This document shows positions 53,767 to 62,592 of a stretch of 64,000 nt of DNA, one piece after another. The first letter of the stretch is position 1; each line of letters begins with the position of its first letter. A program made the translations under genes and the position numbers. The stretch comes from an uncultured Saprospiraceae bacterium. GTDB taxonomy: Bacteria > Bacteroidota > Bacteroidia > Chitinophagales > Saprospiraceae. Below the pieces are notes generated by a model that saw only the letters and a program-made list of their open reading frames with translations, was not told the DNA's origin and searched no databases. The stretch spans positions 50,649 to 114,648 of the forward strand of contig CALJPQ010000005.1 of the NCBI GenBank assembly GCA_937980645.1, written 5' to 3'.

Positions 53767-54788
53767 GGCCGATCGAGCCGCACTTCGAGCGATAGCGCGC
53801 TGCCTTCCAGCAGGTGTTGGGCCAGATGTTCGGCCCAATAGGGGGCCAGCAGGGTGCCTTTGGTGCCCAGGCCATTGAAAATAAAAAAATCCGGGCGTTG
53901 CGCGCTGCTTCCCATGAGCGGGCGGCGATCGCGCACGGTGGGCCGAATGCCACTGGCCACACCCACCACTTCAAAAGGCACGCGCAACAACTGGCGCAGT
54001 TCGTACTCGATGGCTGCCGTGTCTGGCGTGGGCACCGGGTCGGTTGGCTGCCAATGCCGATACGTAGCGCCCGCCCATACGAGGCCATCGTGGAGGGGGA
54101 TGACAAGCAGATTCTTTTTCAGCACGTCGCACAGCGAGGCGGCGGCGGGGAGCGCCAGGCGGATAAGCAGCGCCTCGCCCACCGTCAGCCGCCAGGGCAG
54201 ATTGGGGAAGAAAGGATTTAGCGCTCCGCGCCAGCCCTCGCAAAAGACCACTGCATCGTAATCGGGCGCGGTACCCACAGCGGCTTCAGGGGTGATTTTT
54301 TTATGGAGAAAAAGGCCTTGCCGGATGAAATGTGCCCGAAAGGCGTTGAGCAGTTGCGGAAAATCCACGCGGGCAGCGCCGAGTGTTTCGCCCCAAAGGC
54401 CGCTGTAATGCACGCAGGGTTGCCACGGGCCAGCATGAGCGCAGGTGCCAAGCAGCCCGGCATAGGCGGGGTCGCCCGAGCGCGCAGTCCAATCGTTAGC
54501 GGCTTGGGGCGTATCAAGCACGCGCAACACGCGCACTTCTGACCAGATGCGGACGCCCAAAGCCGCCTCCATATCGGCATAAAAGCGCCGTGCTACGGGG
54601 AAAAAGTCGTCGTAGCGCCAGGTTTTGACGTAAGACTTGCCCGTAACTGGGTTGATAAGCCCTGCAGCAGCTGTGGAGGCCGGATGCGGCAGGTCGCCAT
54701 CGGCCACGTGTACTGTGGCGCCGCGTCGGAGGAGCGCCCAGGCCAGCGCAGTGCCAGCAATGCCCTGACCGACGACCAGGATGCGCAT
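53763..54788 (-). CDS. FAD-dependent oxidoreductase (DAO family)
   Basis: A 341-residue flavoprotein. It has the FAD motif ILVVGQGIAGTALAWALLRR at residue 3, STAAAGLINPVTGKSYVKTW, and in the C-terminal part GVASGIRPTVRDRRPLMG and FNGLGTKGTLLAP, as in glycine/D-amino acid oxidases and the MnmC C-terminal part. No exported signal. It is translated together with the protein at 54788-55510, whose stop overlaps its start (TGATG). The substrate is unknown. Confidence 0.87.
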   Translation of the reverse strand: MRILVVGQGIAGTALAWALLRRGATVHVADGDLPHPASTAAAGLINPVTGKSYVKTWRYDDFFPVARRFYADMEAALGVRIWSEVRVLRVLDTPQAANDWTARSGDPAYAGLLGTCAHAGPWQPCVHYSGLWGETLGAARVDFPQLLNAFRAHFIRQGLFLHKKITPEAAVGTAPDYDAVVFCEGWRGALNPFFPNLPWRLTVGEALLIRLALPAAASLCDVLKKNLLVIPLHDGLVWAGATYRHWQPTDPVPTPDTAAIEYELRQLLRVPFEVVGVASGIRPTVRDRRPLMGSSAQRPDFFIFNGLGTKGTLLAPYWAEHLAQHLLEGSALSLEVRLDRP

Positions 54789-55510
54789 CAGGCGTAGCGG
54801 CGTCGTACTAGTTTGATGAATTTCTTAGCCGTTTCAATGCGCTTTTTGTCGGTCCAGCGGTAGCGCATCACGCAGTGCTCAAGCAAGAACGCTTTGGCCT
54901 GCTCCATAGAGCTGAAGCTGTTCAGGGCGCTGATGGTTTTTTCAAATGCCTCACTGTCTTCGCCAAAGAGTTCGCGTGTGAGCAAGAGTTTGTCGTTGAG
55001 GCCGATGGCCTTACGCAGGTCGGGTATGGGCAGTTCGGAGAGTTTTTCCGACAGTTCGACGGCCTGCTTGTATTCAAAGAGCGCTTCAGCTTCGGGCGGT
55101 GGCGCCGGGAAGCTGGGCGGCGTCGTGGGCAGTGTGGTAGGTGCTTGGGGCTTCACCTGCGGCAATGGGTCGGCACTTTTGACGGCTTCGGATATGGTGG
55201 GGGGCGGTGGTGCTACGGGTGGGGAAGGTAAAGGCGGGGCTGGTGGTGCTGCCACCGTTTCGGCGGCAGCGACTGGCTCGGGGGCCGGCGGGCGCGATGG
55301 CGGTGGCGGCGCAGAGGGTGCAGCAGTGCTCTGACGTTGGGTCGAGACGACGGGAGTAGTGGGTTCGGCCAACAGTGCCTCATACAGGTCGCGCACGTAG
55401 GCCAGCATGATATCCACGTCAATGCGCATGATATTTTCGGGGTCTTTGCTCATCCGCGCGTATTCGCGGTTAATCTTGTCTAAGAAGACTTTCGCTTTGT
55501 GTAAGTCCAT
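54788..55510 (-). CDS. Conserved Bacteroidota protein with Pro-rich linker
   Basis: A 240-residue protein in three parts: a short helical N-terminus (MDLHKAKVFLDKINREYARM), a linker of about 95 residues very rich in Pro, Ala and Val (60-140), and a C-terminal helical domain (160-240) with SELPIPDLRKAIGLNDKLLL, TRELFGEDSEAFEKTI and KKFIKLVRRRYA. The last domain occurs in many Bacteroidota proteins of unknown function. No signal or anchor is visible. The gene overlaps the start of the FAD gene (TGATG), so the two probably act together. Confidence 0.75.
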   Translation of the reverse strand: MDLHKAKVFLDKINREYARMSKDPENIMRIDVDIMLAYVRDLYEALLAEPTTPVVSTQRQSTAAPSAPPPPSRPPAPEPVAAAETVAAPPAPPLPSPPVAPPPPTISEAVKSADPLPQVKPQAPTTLPTTPPSFPAPPPEAEALFEYKQAVELSEKLSELPIPDLRKAIGLNDKLLLTRELFGEDSEAFEKTISALNSFSSMEQAKAFLLEHCVMRYRWTDKKRIETAKKFIKLVRRRYA

Positions 55511-55614
55511 GCGGGTGTCGTTTCGAGTTTGCAGGCGGGAGGGCAGCCCGGATGAATGAGAAAGATGCTAAGTGTTTCGGGCGGCGAAGTTCCAAAAAAG
55601 TCGCAAAGGTTCGA

Positions 55615-55622
55615 TAGGTTTG
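55615..55622 (+). promoter_or_regulatory. -7 box for tdk, near-leaderless
   Basis: TAGGTTTG, a perfect TAnnTTTG box, ends five bases before the tdk ATG at 55628. A start of transcription 4-7 bases past the box would leave almost no leader. The near-match AACCTTTG on the minus strand at 55603-55610 could serve the divergent gene. Confidence 0.5.
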
Positions 55623-55627
55623 CCCCG

Positions 55628-56212
55628 ATGTTTCTGGAACCCTACTTCAAAGGGCGCCGCACGGGCTGGGTTGAGGTCATCTGCGGCTGCATGTTTTCGG
55701 GCAAGACGGAGGAGCTCATCCGTCGGCTTCGGCGTGCGCGCATTGCCGATTTGCGCGTCGAAGTGTTCAAGCCGCTCATAGACACGCGCTACGATGCCTC
55801 GAGCATTGTCTCGCACGATACCACATCGCTCCTCGCTACGCCTATCGAGCGCTCCGAGCAGCTGCTCGACCTGCATCCAGAAACGTCGGTGGTAGGCGTT
55901 GACGAAGGGCAATTCTTCGACGAGAGGCTTCCTGAAGTCTGCCACCAGCTGGCTCTGCGAGGCGTGCGCGTCATCGTGGCTGGTCTAGACATGGACTACC
56001 GCGGGAAACCCTTTGGCCCTATGCCCGAGCTACTGGCCACCGCCGAATATGTAACCAAAGTACATGCTATCTGTGTGCATTGCGGCAATTTGGCCACACA
56101 CTCCTACCGCCTGAGCGGAGAGGAGGAAGTCGTATTGCTGGGTGAAAAAGAGCGCTATGAGCCGCGATGCCGCACCTGCTACGCCAAAGGCAACATCCTG
56201 CGCCTCAAATGA
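55628..56212 (+). CDS. tdk: Thymidine kinase
   Basis: A 194-residue type II thymidine kinase phosphorylating thymidine with ATP (salvage). P-loop [11 protein letters not shown] at residues 20-30, catalytic Glu in [12 protein letters not shown], lasso [13 protein letters not shown], and zinc-binding Cys pairs CVHCG and CRTCY. The start [20 protein letters not shown] is the one found in Bacteroidota homologs; the frame is open upstream to 55556, across the promoter box at 55615, so the longer form is rejected. Divergent from the gene ending the FAD unit. Confidence 0.95.
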   Translation: MFLEPYFKGRRTGWVEVICGCMFSGKTEELIRRLRRARIADLRVEVFKPLIDTRYDASSIVSHDTTSLLATPIERSEQLLDLHPETSVVGVDEGQFFDERLPEVCHQLALRGVRVIVAGLDMDYRGKPFGPMPELLATAEYVTKVHAICVHCGNLATHSYRLSGEEEVVLLGEKERYEPRCRTCYAKGNILRLK

Positions 56213-56283
56213 GCCTTGCAGGCAAATGCGAAAAGCCTATGAAAGGCGCGGCTAAATGCAACATTTGGCCCACTGGGGCGAGC

Positions 56284-56291
56284 TATCTTTG
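56284..56291 (+). promoter_or_regulatory. -7 box for the RemB/Wzi-like gene
   Basis: TATCTTTG, perfect TAnnTTTG, 23 bases ahead of the ATG at 56315. Confidence 0.5.
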
Positions 56292-56314
56292 CCCGCGCCC
56301 AGCCTATCGTGCCC

Positions 56315-58003
56315 ATGCGCTACCTCCTCCCCTTCATTGCCTGGCTTCTCTCCTACCCTGCTGGCGCCCAAACGCCGCCGCTGCCCGCCCAATCGCTCGG
56401 CCAGTACCTCGTCGAGCGCTGGAGCGTGCTCGCAGGCGAAAGCCCCGTCCACCTGTCGGTGCGCCCCTACGCTCGTGAAGACGCCGTAGCGCTGGCCCGT
56501 CGGGCCGACAGCATACCGACAGGCGCCCTCGGCCGCTGGGCCGCGCAATACCTCTTCGACGATAACAACGAATGGCTCACCCCCGCCGACAGTCTCCACT
56601 ACCGGCGCTCGCGCAAGTCAATACTCAGGCATTTCTACCAAACGCCGGCCCACTTGTTTGAAGTGAACACCGAGCACTTTCGCCTGCGCGCCAACCCGAT
56701 GCTGCACCTGCTGGCCGGACAGCAAAACGGCGAGCCGACGCTCCTGTTCATCAACCAGCGCGGCCTCGAAGTGCGCGGCGACGCCGACGGGCGCATCTTT
56801 TTTTACACCGACTTAGTTGAAACTCAGGCCCAGTTCGCCAACTATGTAGATGAATGGGTCAAGAACTACCAATCACTGCCCGGCGTCGGCTTTTTCAAGC
56901 CCTACCGTGCCCGTTGGCTCCGCAGCGAGACAGCCTACGACTACAACATCGCCCAGGCGGGAATCGGCTTCCGCCTTTCGCGCCACGTGGGCCTGCAATT
57001 AGGGCACGGGCGCTTCTTTATCGGCCATGGGCAGCGCTCGCTCTTCCTCTCCGATGTGGGCAACGTCGCCTTCTTCCTGCGCCTGCAGGGGCGCATCTGG
57101 AAGCTGCATTACCAAAGTCTGTTTCTGGAACTCAACCCCATCTCCACCGCCGTACCGCGCCCGCCCAACAGCCTGCTGCCTAAAAAATACGCCGCCATGC
57201 ATTACCTGAGCTGGAAAGTGCGGCGCAACCTGACACTGGGCTTTTTCGAGGGCGTTATCTTCAACAGAAGCCGCCAGTTCGAGTGGCAATACCTGAACCC
57301 GGTCATCTTCTACCGCACCGTGGAAGGTATGCTGGGCAGCCCCGACAACGCCATCCTCGGCCTGGAAGCCCGCTGGGACATCGCCCAAACCTTTAGCCTT
57401 TACAGCCAGTTTCTGCTGGATGAGTTTTTTACCCCCGAGCTCTTCGGCCGCGACCGCCAGGGCGGCTGGTGGGGCAACAAGTACGGCGCACAGGTAGGGC
57501 TGAAGTACTTCAACGCCTTCGGCATCCCGTACCTCGACCTGCAGATTGAAGCCAATACCGTACGGCCCTACACCTATTCCAGCTTCGACTCGCTCAACAG
57601 CCACACGCACTACTCGCTGCCACTGGCGCACCCGCTGTGGGCTAACTTTCGCGAGCTGCTCGCCATAACGCGCTACCAACCTCACCCGCGCTGGACGCTC
57701 GCTGCCCGAACCCTGCTGGCCCGCACCGGCGAAGACCCACCCGGCGAAAACTGGGGCACCAACCCGCTGCTCAGCAACGCCTCCCGCGTCCGAGACTACC
57801 AAAACCATATCGGGCAGGGCATCCCAACCCATATCCGGCTCTTCGGCGTTGACCTCAGCTGGCAATGCAAACACAATCTCTTCTGGGAAGCACAAATCCT
57901 CTGGCGAACCAAACACAGCGCTCAACCCGAGCGCAACCTCGAAACACGCCTGCTCACCCTCGGCCTGCGCTGGAACGTGTGGTACCGAATGACTGATTTC
58001 TAA
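56315..58003 (+). CDS. RemB/Wzi-like outer-membrane protein
   Basis: A 562-residue protein with signal peptide (MRYLLPFIAWLLSYPAGAQ). It follows the pattern of gliding protein RemB and capsule-assembly Wzi proteins: NPMLHLLAGQQNGEP, then INQRGLEVRGDADGRIFFYT, VGLQLGHGRFFIGHGQRSLF, FLRLQGRIWKLHYQSLF, and a C-terminal beta-barrel half ending LGLRWNVWYRMTDF. RemB is a mobile surface component of gliding in Flavobacterium; Wzi binds capsule polysaccharide. Which role applies is open. It is next to a large glycosyltransferase gene on the opposite strand, which fits a polysaccharide-related role. A GTG at 56309 is also in frame. Confidence 0.8.
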   Translation: MRYLLPFIAWLLSYPAGAQTPPLPAQSLGQYLVERWSVLAGESPVHLSVRPYAREDAVALARRADSIPTGALGRWAAQYLFDDNNEWLTPADSLHYRRSRKSILRHFYQTPAHLFEVNTEHFRLRANPMLHLLAGQQNGEPTLLFINQRGLEVRGDADGRIFFYTDLVETQAQFANYVDEWVKNYQSLPGVGFFKPYRARWLRSETAYDYNIAQAGIGFRLSRHVGLQLGHGRFFIGHGQRSLFLSDVGNVAFFLRLQGRIWKLHYQSLFLELNPISTAVPRPPNSLLPKKYAAMHYLSWKVRRNLTLGFFEGVIFNRSRQFEWQYLNPVIFYRTVEGMLGSPDNAILGLEARWDIAQTFSLYSQFLLDEFFTPELFGRDRQGGWWGNKYGAQVGLKYFNAFGIPYLDLQIEANTVRPYTYSSFDSLNSHTHYSLPLAHPLWANFRELLAITRYQPHPRWTLAARTLLARTGEDPPGENWGTNPLLSNASRVRDYQNHIGQGIPTHIRLFGVDLSWQCKHNLFWEAQILWRTKHSAQPERNLETRLLTLGLRWNVWYRMTDF

Positions 58004-58017
58004 ACGGCCAGCCACTT

Positions 58018-60147
58018 CTAAGGCCTTCGGATAAAGGCCTTATAGAGCGTGAGATACGCCTCGGCGGCGGCCTGCGCCCGAAAGCGCCGAATGTTTTCAA
58101 AGCCCTTTGCCACCAGTTGCTCCCGAAACGCAGCGTCCTCGATGACGCGCAACACGCCGCGACGAATATCGGCCACATCGAAAGGGTTGACTAAACAGGC
58201 ACCACCCTCACCCGCCACCGCAGGCATGCTGGAAACATTGGCCGTAACCACCGGGCGGCCTACCGCCTGAGCTTCCAGAATGGGCATGCCGAAGCCCTCG
58301 AACGCAGAGGCAAACAGCAGCAGGTCACAGCCTTCATAGGCACGCACCACACCGGTGTCGTCCAGGTCGGGCGTGCATTCGTAGGCAATGCCATAGCGCT
58401 GCAGGCGGCTTTGCTCTTCCGGCCCAATACGGCCCACGATGTGCAGTGTGCAAGGAATGCCACCCAGCGCTTCGATATGGCGCCACAGGTTCTTGTTAGG
58501 CGTTGTGCCCATGTGCAGAATACGCGGGCAGGCGGTCTGAAAGGGTTTGGGCACAGGCTGAAAATGAGGTGGGATAGTACTGGGAATGACTGCAATTTTA
58601 TCTGGCGAACAGCGGGTATGCCGCAGGATGTCGGCCTTTGTTGCCTCAGAAACGGCCACCACCTGTCGGCAATGGCGCACGGGCCAGCGAAGCCACAGCC
58701 ACTTCAGCAGGAAGCGCTTCCAAGCGTTGGGATGCTGCAGGAAACCGCAGTCGTGCACCGTGAGCAGGGTTTTGCGCCCCGGCAGGAACAGGGCCGCGAA
58801 GTGAATGTCGCCGCTGATGTGAAAAACATCGGCACGCAGGCGGCGCATTTGAGCGCCGATGCGCAGACGCGACCACACTCCCTGGCTGGGCGCGCAGGCC
58901 GTGATTTTTTGCACCTGAAAATCAGCGGCGTCTTCTAAGTATGGCCATAAAGCGGCAAAGGAGCGCTCGATGCTGTAAAAGCCTGGTCCGTGCGGCTTTC
59001 GGAAGATCACCTGTACCGTTCGGCGGCGGTAAAAGGCCAGATAGCGCCGGGCAATGGCTGCAGCGTCGAAGTCATCCCGTACCTGGATGGGCGCTTGCTG
59101 TCGGATACGCCGGCGTTTGGTCACATCGGTCAAAGCCGCCTTTAGGGTTTCGCGCCAGGCCTGGGCTTGCAGGGGAACCACCCAGCCGAAATCCTGCTCG
59201 CATACGTAATCGCCCAAGCCCACTTGGTCGCTGATGACCACCGCCGTACCTACGGCCAAGGCCTCCAGAACGGCCAGAGCAAAGTTTTCGTTCTGGGAGG
59301 GCAACACCAACAAGTCGGCCTCGGCCAGCAGGCGCCATTTATCGTCGCCCGACACCCAGCCCTGCCAATGGACGCGCGCCCACAGGCCCTTTTGGTGCGC
59401 CAGATGCTGCATTTTACGGGCGTAGGCCGAGGTGGGGTCGCCGGCAATGATGAGTTGCCACTCTGCGTCTGTATCCAGTGCCGCCAGTGTTTCCAACAGG
59501 AAAGCGAGGCCCTTTTTGGGGTCAATGCGCGATAGAAAGAGCAGCCGAAGCGGACCTTCTGCTCTTGGTGCCGACGCGCTGGTTTCGGCTGCGGGTAGCG
59601 GCACGATGTTCGGCAGGTGCTTAACTTCCCATCTGGGCGCTAAGGCACTCAGTTCGCGCTTTTCCAGTCGGGCCGTAGCCAGCCAGCGTGCCGGAGCCAG
59701 CAGCCAACGGCCCAGCGTGCGCTGAAAAAGGCGCTTGGCCCGGCCGCGCAACGTGTAGGGGCTAAGCATACCATGCGGGCTAAACACGGTGCGAAAGCCG
59801 CGTACACGACACACCAACGCCGCACCAAAAGCGGCCCAGTTCCACCAGGAATGAATGTGCACAACATCAAACTGCTGCCCTCGCCGCCACAAGGCCAACC
59901 ACAAAGCCGGGCAAAAATGGCCATGGTCGCCCGTCCAGCGGCGGAAATACACCACCCGAACGCCATCCATCTCAACAGGTACGCCCACGGGCACGTCCAA
60001 CTCCTCCGGGCCGTTGGCGGTGGTGGTAAATACCCAGACTTCCGCGCCAGCTGCGGCCAGGCTCTCGGCAAGGCAACTGACGGAAAACGTCGGGCCGCCG
60101 TAGCGAAACGCTGGCTTGTACGACGGGGTGATGTGCAAAATGCGCAT
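58018..60147 (-). CDS. Tandem glycosyltransferase (two GT4 domains)
   Basis: A 709-residue cytoplasmic protein with two complete GT-B glycosyltransferases in one chain. The first (1-375) starts MRILHITPSYKPAFRYGGPT, has VFSPHGMLSPYTLRGRAK, LLFLSRIDPKKGL and the EX7E donor motif ENFALAVLEA. The second (about 385-709) has VHDCGFLQHP, VVAVSEATKADIL, ILHMGTTPNKNL and EGFGMPILEA. Each would transfer a sugar from a nucleotide donor; the chain could make two successive linkages of a surface glycan. Start at 60147 by homology; the frame is open to 60186. Convergent with the RemB/Wzi-like gene (14 bases between the stops). Confidence 0.88.
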   Translation of the reverse strand: MRILHITPSYKPAFRYGGPTFSVSCLAESLAAAGAEVWVFTTTANGPEELDVPVGVPVEMDGVRVVYFRRWTGDHGHFCPALWLALWRRGQQFDVVHIHSWWNWAAFGAALVCRVRGFRTVFSPHGMLSPYTLRGRAKRLFQRTLGRWLLAPARWLATARLEKRELSALAPRWEVKHLPNIVPLPAAETSASAPRAEGPLRLLFLSRIDPKKGLAFLLETLAALDTDAEWQLIIAGDPTSAYARKMQHLAHQKGLWARVHWQGWVSGDDKWRLLAEADLLVLPSQNENFALAVLEALAVGTAVVISDQVGLGDYVCEQDFGWVVPLQAQAWRETLKAALTDVTKRRRIRQQAPIQVRDDFDAAAIARRYLAFYRRRTVQVIFRKPHGPGFYSIERSFAALWPYLEDAADFQVQKITACAPSQGVWSRLRIGAQMRRLRADVFHISGDIHFAALFLPGRKTLLTVHDCGFLQHPNAWKRFLLKWLWLRWPVRHCRQVVAVSEATKADILRHTRCSPDKIAVIPSTIPPHFQPVPKPFQTACPRILHMGTTPNKNLWRHIEALGGIPCTLHIVGRIGPEEQSRLQRYGIAYECTPDLDDTGVVRAYEGCDLLLFASAFEGFGMPILEAQAVGRPVVTANVSSMPAVAGEGGACLVNPFDVADIRRGVLRVIEDAAFREQLVAKGFENIRRFRAQAAAEAYLTLYKAFIRRP

Positions 60148-60246
60148 AGGCTGACTGCGGAGGTTCTGTATCGGCCGCGAAGACACGAAATTGCTCGCAA
60201 AAGCACAAAGGTTTTACAGGCATGCCCGGCATCCGAGCGCTCGCCC

Positions 60247-60254
60247 TACTTTTG
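60247..60254 (+). promoter_or_regulatory. -7 box for the S9 peptidase gene
   Basis: TACTTTTG, perfect TAnnTTTG, 36 bases ahead of the ATG at 60291. It lies inside the longer open frame and so excludes a start at 60222. Confidence 0.5.
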
Positions 60255-60290
60255 CCGGCGGCAAAAATCTGCCCTCACTGCTGTTCCTTT

Positions 60291-62447
60291 ATGCTAAAAA
60301 AACGATTTGCTGCGGCCCTGCTTGCCGCTCTGTGTTCTGGCCTTTTCGCCCAAACGAAAACGCTGACCATGGCCGACGCCATCCTGCGCGGACGGACTAC
60401 CCTGGCACCCCCATCGCTGCGCCAGTTGCAATGGATACCCGGCTCCGAGCAGTTCACCTACGCCGTCGGCGACCAACTCGTGCGCGTGCGCGCCACCGAC
60501 ACAAAGGCTGATACCTTAGATATATTGGCCCGCATCAACGCTGAGCGCACGCGCCAGGGCGATGAGGCCCTCAAAACATTGCCCAACCTCAACTGGCTGA
60601 GCGAGCAGCGCTGCTGGTTCCAAACGCCAGGCAACGTATTTACCTACGACCTTAGCGAAGGCAAACTCAGCCGCCAAACCTGGTTCCCGGAGGCAGCCGA
60701 GAATATAGATGTGCACCCTAAAACCCTCTGGGCAGCCTACACTCGCGACAACGGCTTGTGGCTCAGCATCGGCGGAAAAGAACTGGGCGTTGCCCAAAGT
60801 GAAGAGGACGGCATCGTATATGGCAAGAGCGTGCACCGCGACGAATTCGGCATCCACAAAGGCACGTTCTGGAGCACGTCGGGCCGCTATCTGGCCTTCT
60901 ATCGCATGGACGAACGCCCGGTAACGCGCTATCCCATATATGTGCTCGACTCTATGCCCGCTCAGGCGCGCTATATCCGCTATCCTTACGCAGGCGCAGC
61001 CAGCCACCACGTAACCGTGGGCATCTACGACACCCAAAGCGGCCAGAAATGGTACCTGAAAACCGGCGAACCCGCCGAACAGTATCTGACTAACATTGCC
61101 TGGACGCCTGACGACCGCTACTTGCTCATCGCTGTAGTCAACCGCGGGCAAGATCGCATGTGGCTCAATCTTTACGAAGCCGCCACGGGCAACTTCATCC
61201 GCACCCTCTTTGAGGAAAGCCACGACAAATGGGTAGAGCCGGAAAATCCAGCCCAATTCGTACCCGGCTCTAACACCGATTTTATCTGGCAAAGCGAACG
61301 CGATGGTTACAACCACCTGTATCTGTACAACCTTTCCGGCAAACTTCTGAGGCAGGTCAGCAGCGGCCCGATGCCCGTAACGCGCTTCCTCGGCTTTTCT
61401 GCCGACGGCAAACGCTGCTTCTACCAGACCGCCGACGAAAGTGGACTCAACCGCTACAACTGGGCCGCCGACCTATATGCCAGCACCAAACCCACACCTA
61501 TCGGCCCAAACGAACCCGGCACGCATCAGGTGTCCGTCAGCACTTCCGGCGATTGGGCACTCGATGTGTTCTCCTCCGCCCAAACACCCCGCACCGTCCG
61601 GCTTCTTTCTTTGAAAAAAAGCCAACCGCCATCCACCGTCTATGAGGCTCCAAACCCGCTGACAGACTACACGCTGGGCCAAACACGCCTGGTTAACCTG
61701 ACCTCACCGGGCGGATTCACCCTCAATGGCCGGCTTATCTTGCCCACCGGCTTTGACTCGCTGAAACGCTACCCCACCATAGTGTACGTCTATAACGGCC
61801 CTCACGTGCAACTCATCACCAACACGTGGCTCTATGGCGCCGACCTTTGGATGCACCGCCTTGCCCAGGAAGGCTTCATCGTCTTCACTTTAGACGGACG
61901 CGGCTCAGCCCACCGCGGCTATGCCTTTGAAAGCGCCATCTTCCGCCGGCTGGGCGATGCCGAAGTGGAAGACCAGCTCACCGGCGCGCGCTACCTCAAA
62001 AGCCTGCCCTACGTGGACACTACACGCATAGGCGTCTATGGCTGGAGTTACGGTGGCTTCATGGCCACTTCGCTCATGACCCGTCCCGAAGCCGCCGGCA
62101 CATTTCGCTGCGGCATCGCCGGAGGCCCCGTCATAGACTGGCGCATGTATGAAATCATGTACACCGAGCGCTACATGGATACCCCGCAAGAAAACCCAGA
62201 AGGTTACGAACGAAGCAGCCTGCTCAACTACATCGAAAACCTCAAAGGACGCCTGCTCATCATCCACGGCTCCTCCGATGACATCGTCCTGTTACAACAC
62301 ACCCTGCGCTACGTGCGTGAATGCGTGCGCAAAAACAAACCCATTGATTTCTTCGTCTATCCCGAGCATGGCCACAACGTACTGGGCCGCGACCGCGTCC
62401 ATTTATTCGAGAAAATCGAGCGCTTCTTCGTCGAAAACCTCCGTTAA
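60291..62447 (+). CDS. Dipeptidyl peptidase IV-type S9 peptidase
   Basis: A 718-residue exported serine peptidase. Signal peptide MLKKRFAAALLAALCSGLFA; an N-terminal beta-propeller (about 60-470) with WTPDDRYLLIAVVNR, and a C-terminal alpha/beta hydrolase. The nucleophile lies in GVYGWSYGGFMAT (Ser about 586), the Asp in HGSSDDIV (about 663) and the His in RVHLFEKI (about 702). DPP-IV enzymes remove X-Pro or X-Ala dipeptides in the periplasm, which agrees with a peptide-degrading lifestyle. The Glu-rich dipeptide-binding helix of the propeller is consistent (HRDEFGIHKGTFWS). Confidence 0.93.
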   Translation: MLKKRFAAALLAALCSGLFAQTKTLTMADAILRGRTTLAPPSLRQLQWIPGSEQFTYAVGDQLVRVRATDTKADTLDILARINAERTRQGDEALKTLPNLNWLSEQRCWFQTPGNVFTYDLSEGKLSRQTWFPEAAENIDVHPKTLWAAYTRDNGLWLSIGGKELGVAQSEEDGIVYGKSVHRDEFGIHKGTFWSTSGRYLAFYRMDERPVTRYPIYVLDSMPAQARYIRYPYAGAASHHVTVGIYDTQSGQKWYLKTGEPAEQYLTNIAWTPDDRYLLIAVVNRGQDRMWLNLYEAATGNFIRTLFEESHDKWVEPENPAQFVPGSNTDFIWQSERDGYNHLYLYNLSGKLLRQVSSGPMPVTRFLGFSADGKRCFYQTADESGLNRYNWAADLYASTKPTPIGPNEPGTHQVSVSTSGDWALDVFSSAQTPRTVRLLSLKKSQPPSTVYEAPNPLTDYTLGQTRLVNLTSPGGFTLNGRLILPTGFDSLKRYPTIVYVYNGPHVQLITNTWLYGADLWMHRLAQEGFIVFTLDGRGSAHRGYAFESAIFRRLGDAEVEDQLTGARYLKSLPYVDTTRIGVYGWSYGGFMATSLMTRPEAAGTFRCGIAGGPVIDWRMYEIMYTERYMDTPQENPEGYERSSLLNYIENLKGRLLIIHGSSDDIVLLQHTLRYVRECVRKNKPIDFFVYPEHGHNVLGRDRVHLFEKIERFFVENLR

Positions 62448-62592
62448 CCATTGCTAACTACACGCCTAACTTTCGGCGCAACCATGCGCAAGACTGCTCT
62501 GTTTTATTGGCTGAAGATGGATTGGCTGCCCGTTAGCCCGTTGCAGCCTGCTGAGTAGCACCGTTAAAAACATCCAGGACCCACTTTTCGCT

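Noticed and set aside
56999..58015. A 338-codon frame opposite the RemB/Wzi-like gene
   Set aside because: The sense strand carries a signal peptide and the RemB/Wzi pattern; the antisense frame is low in complexity and starts inside the barrel.
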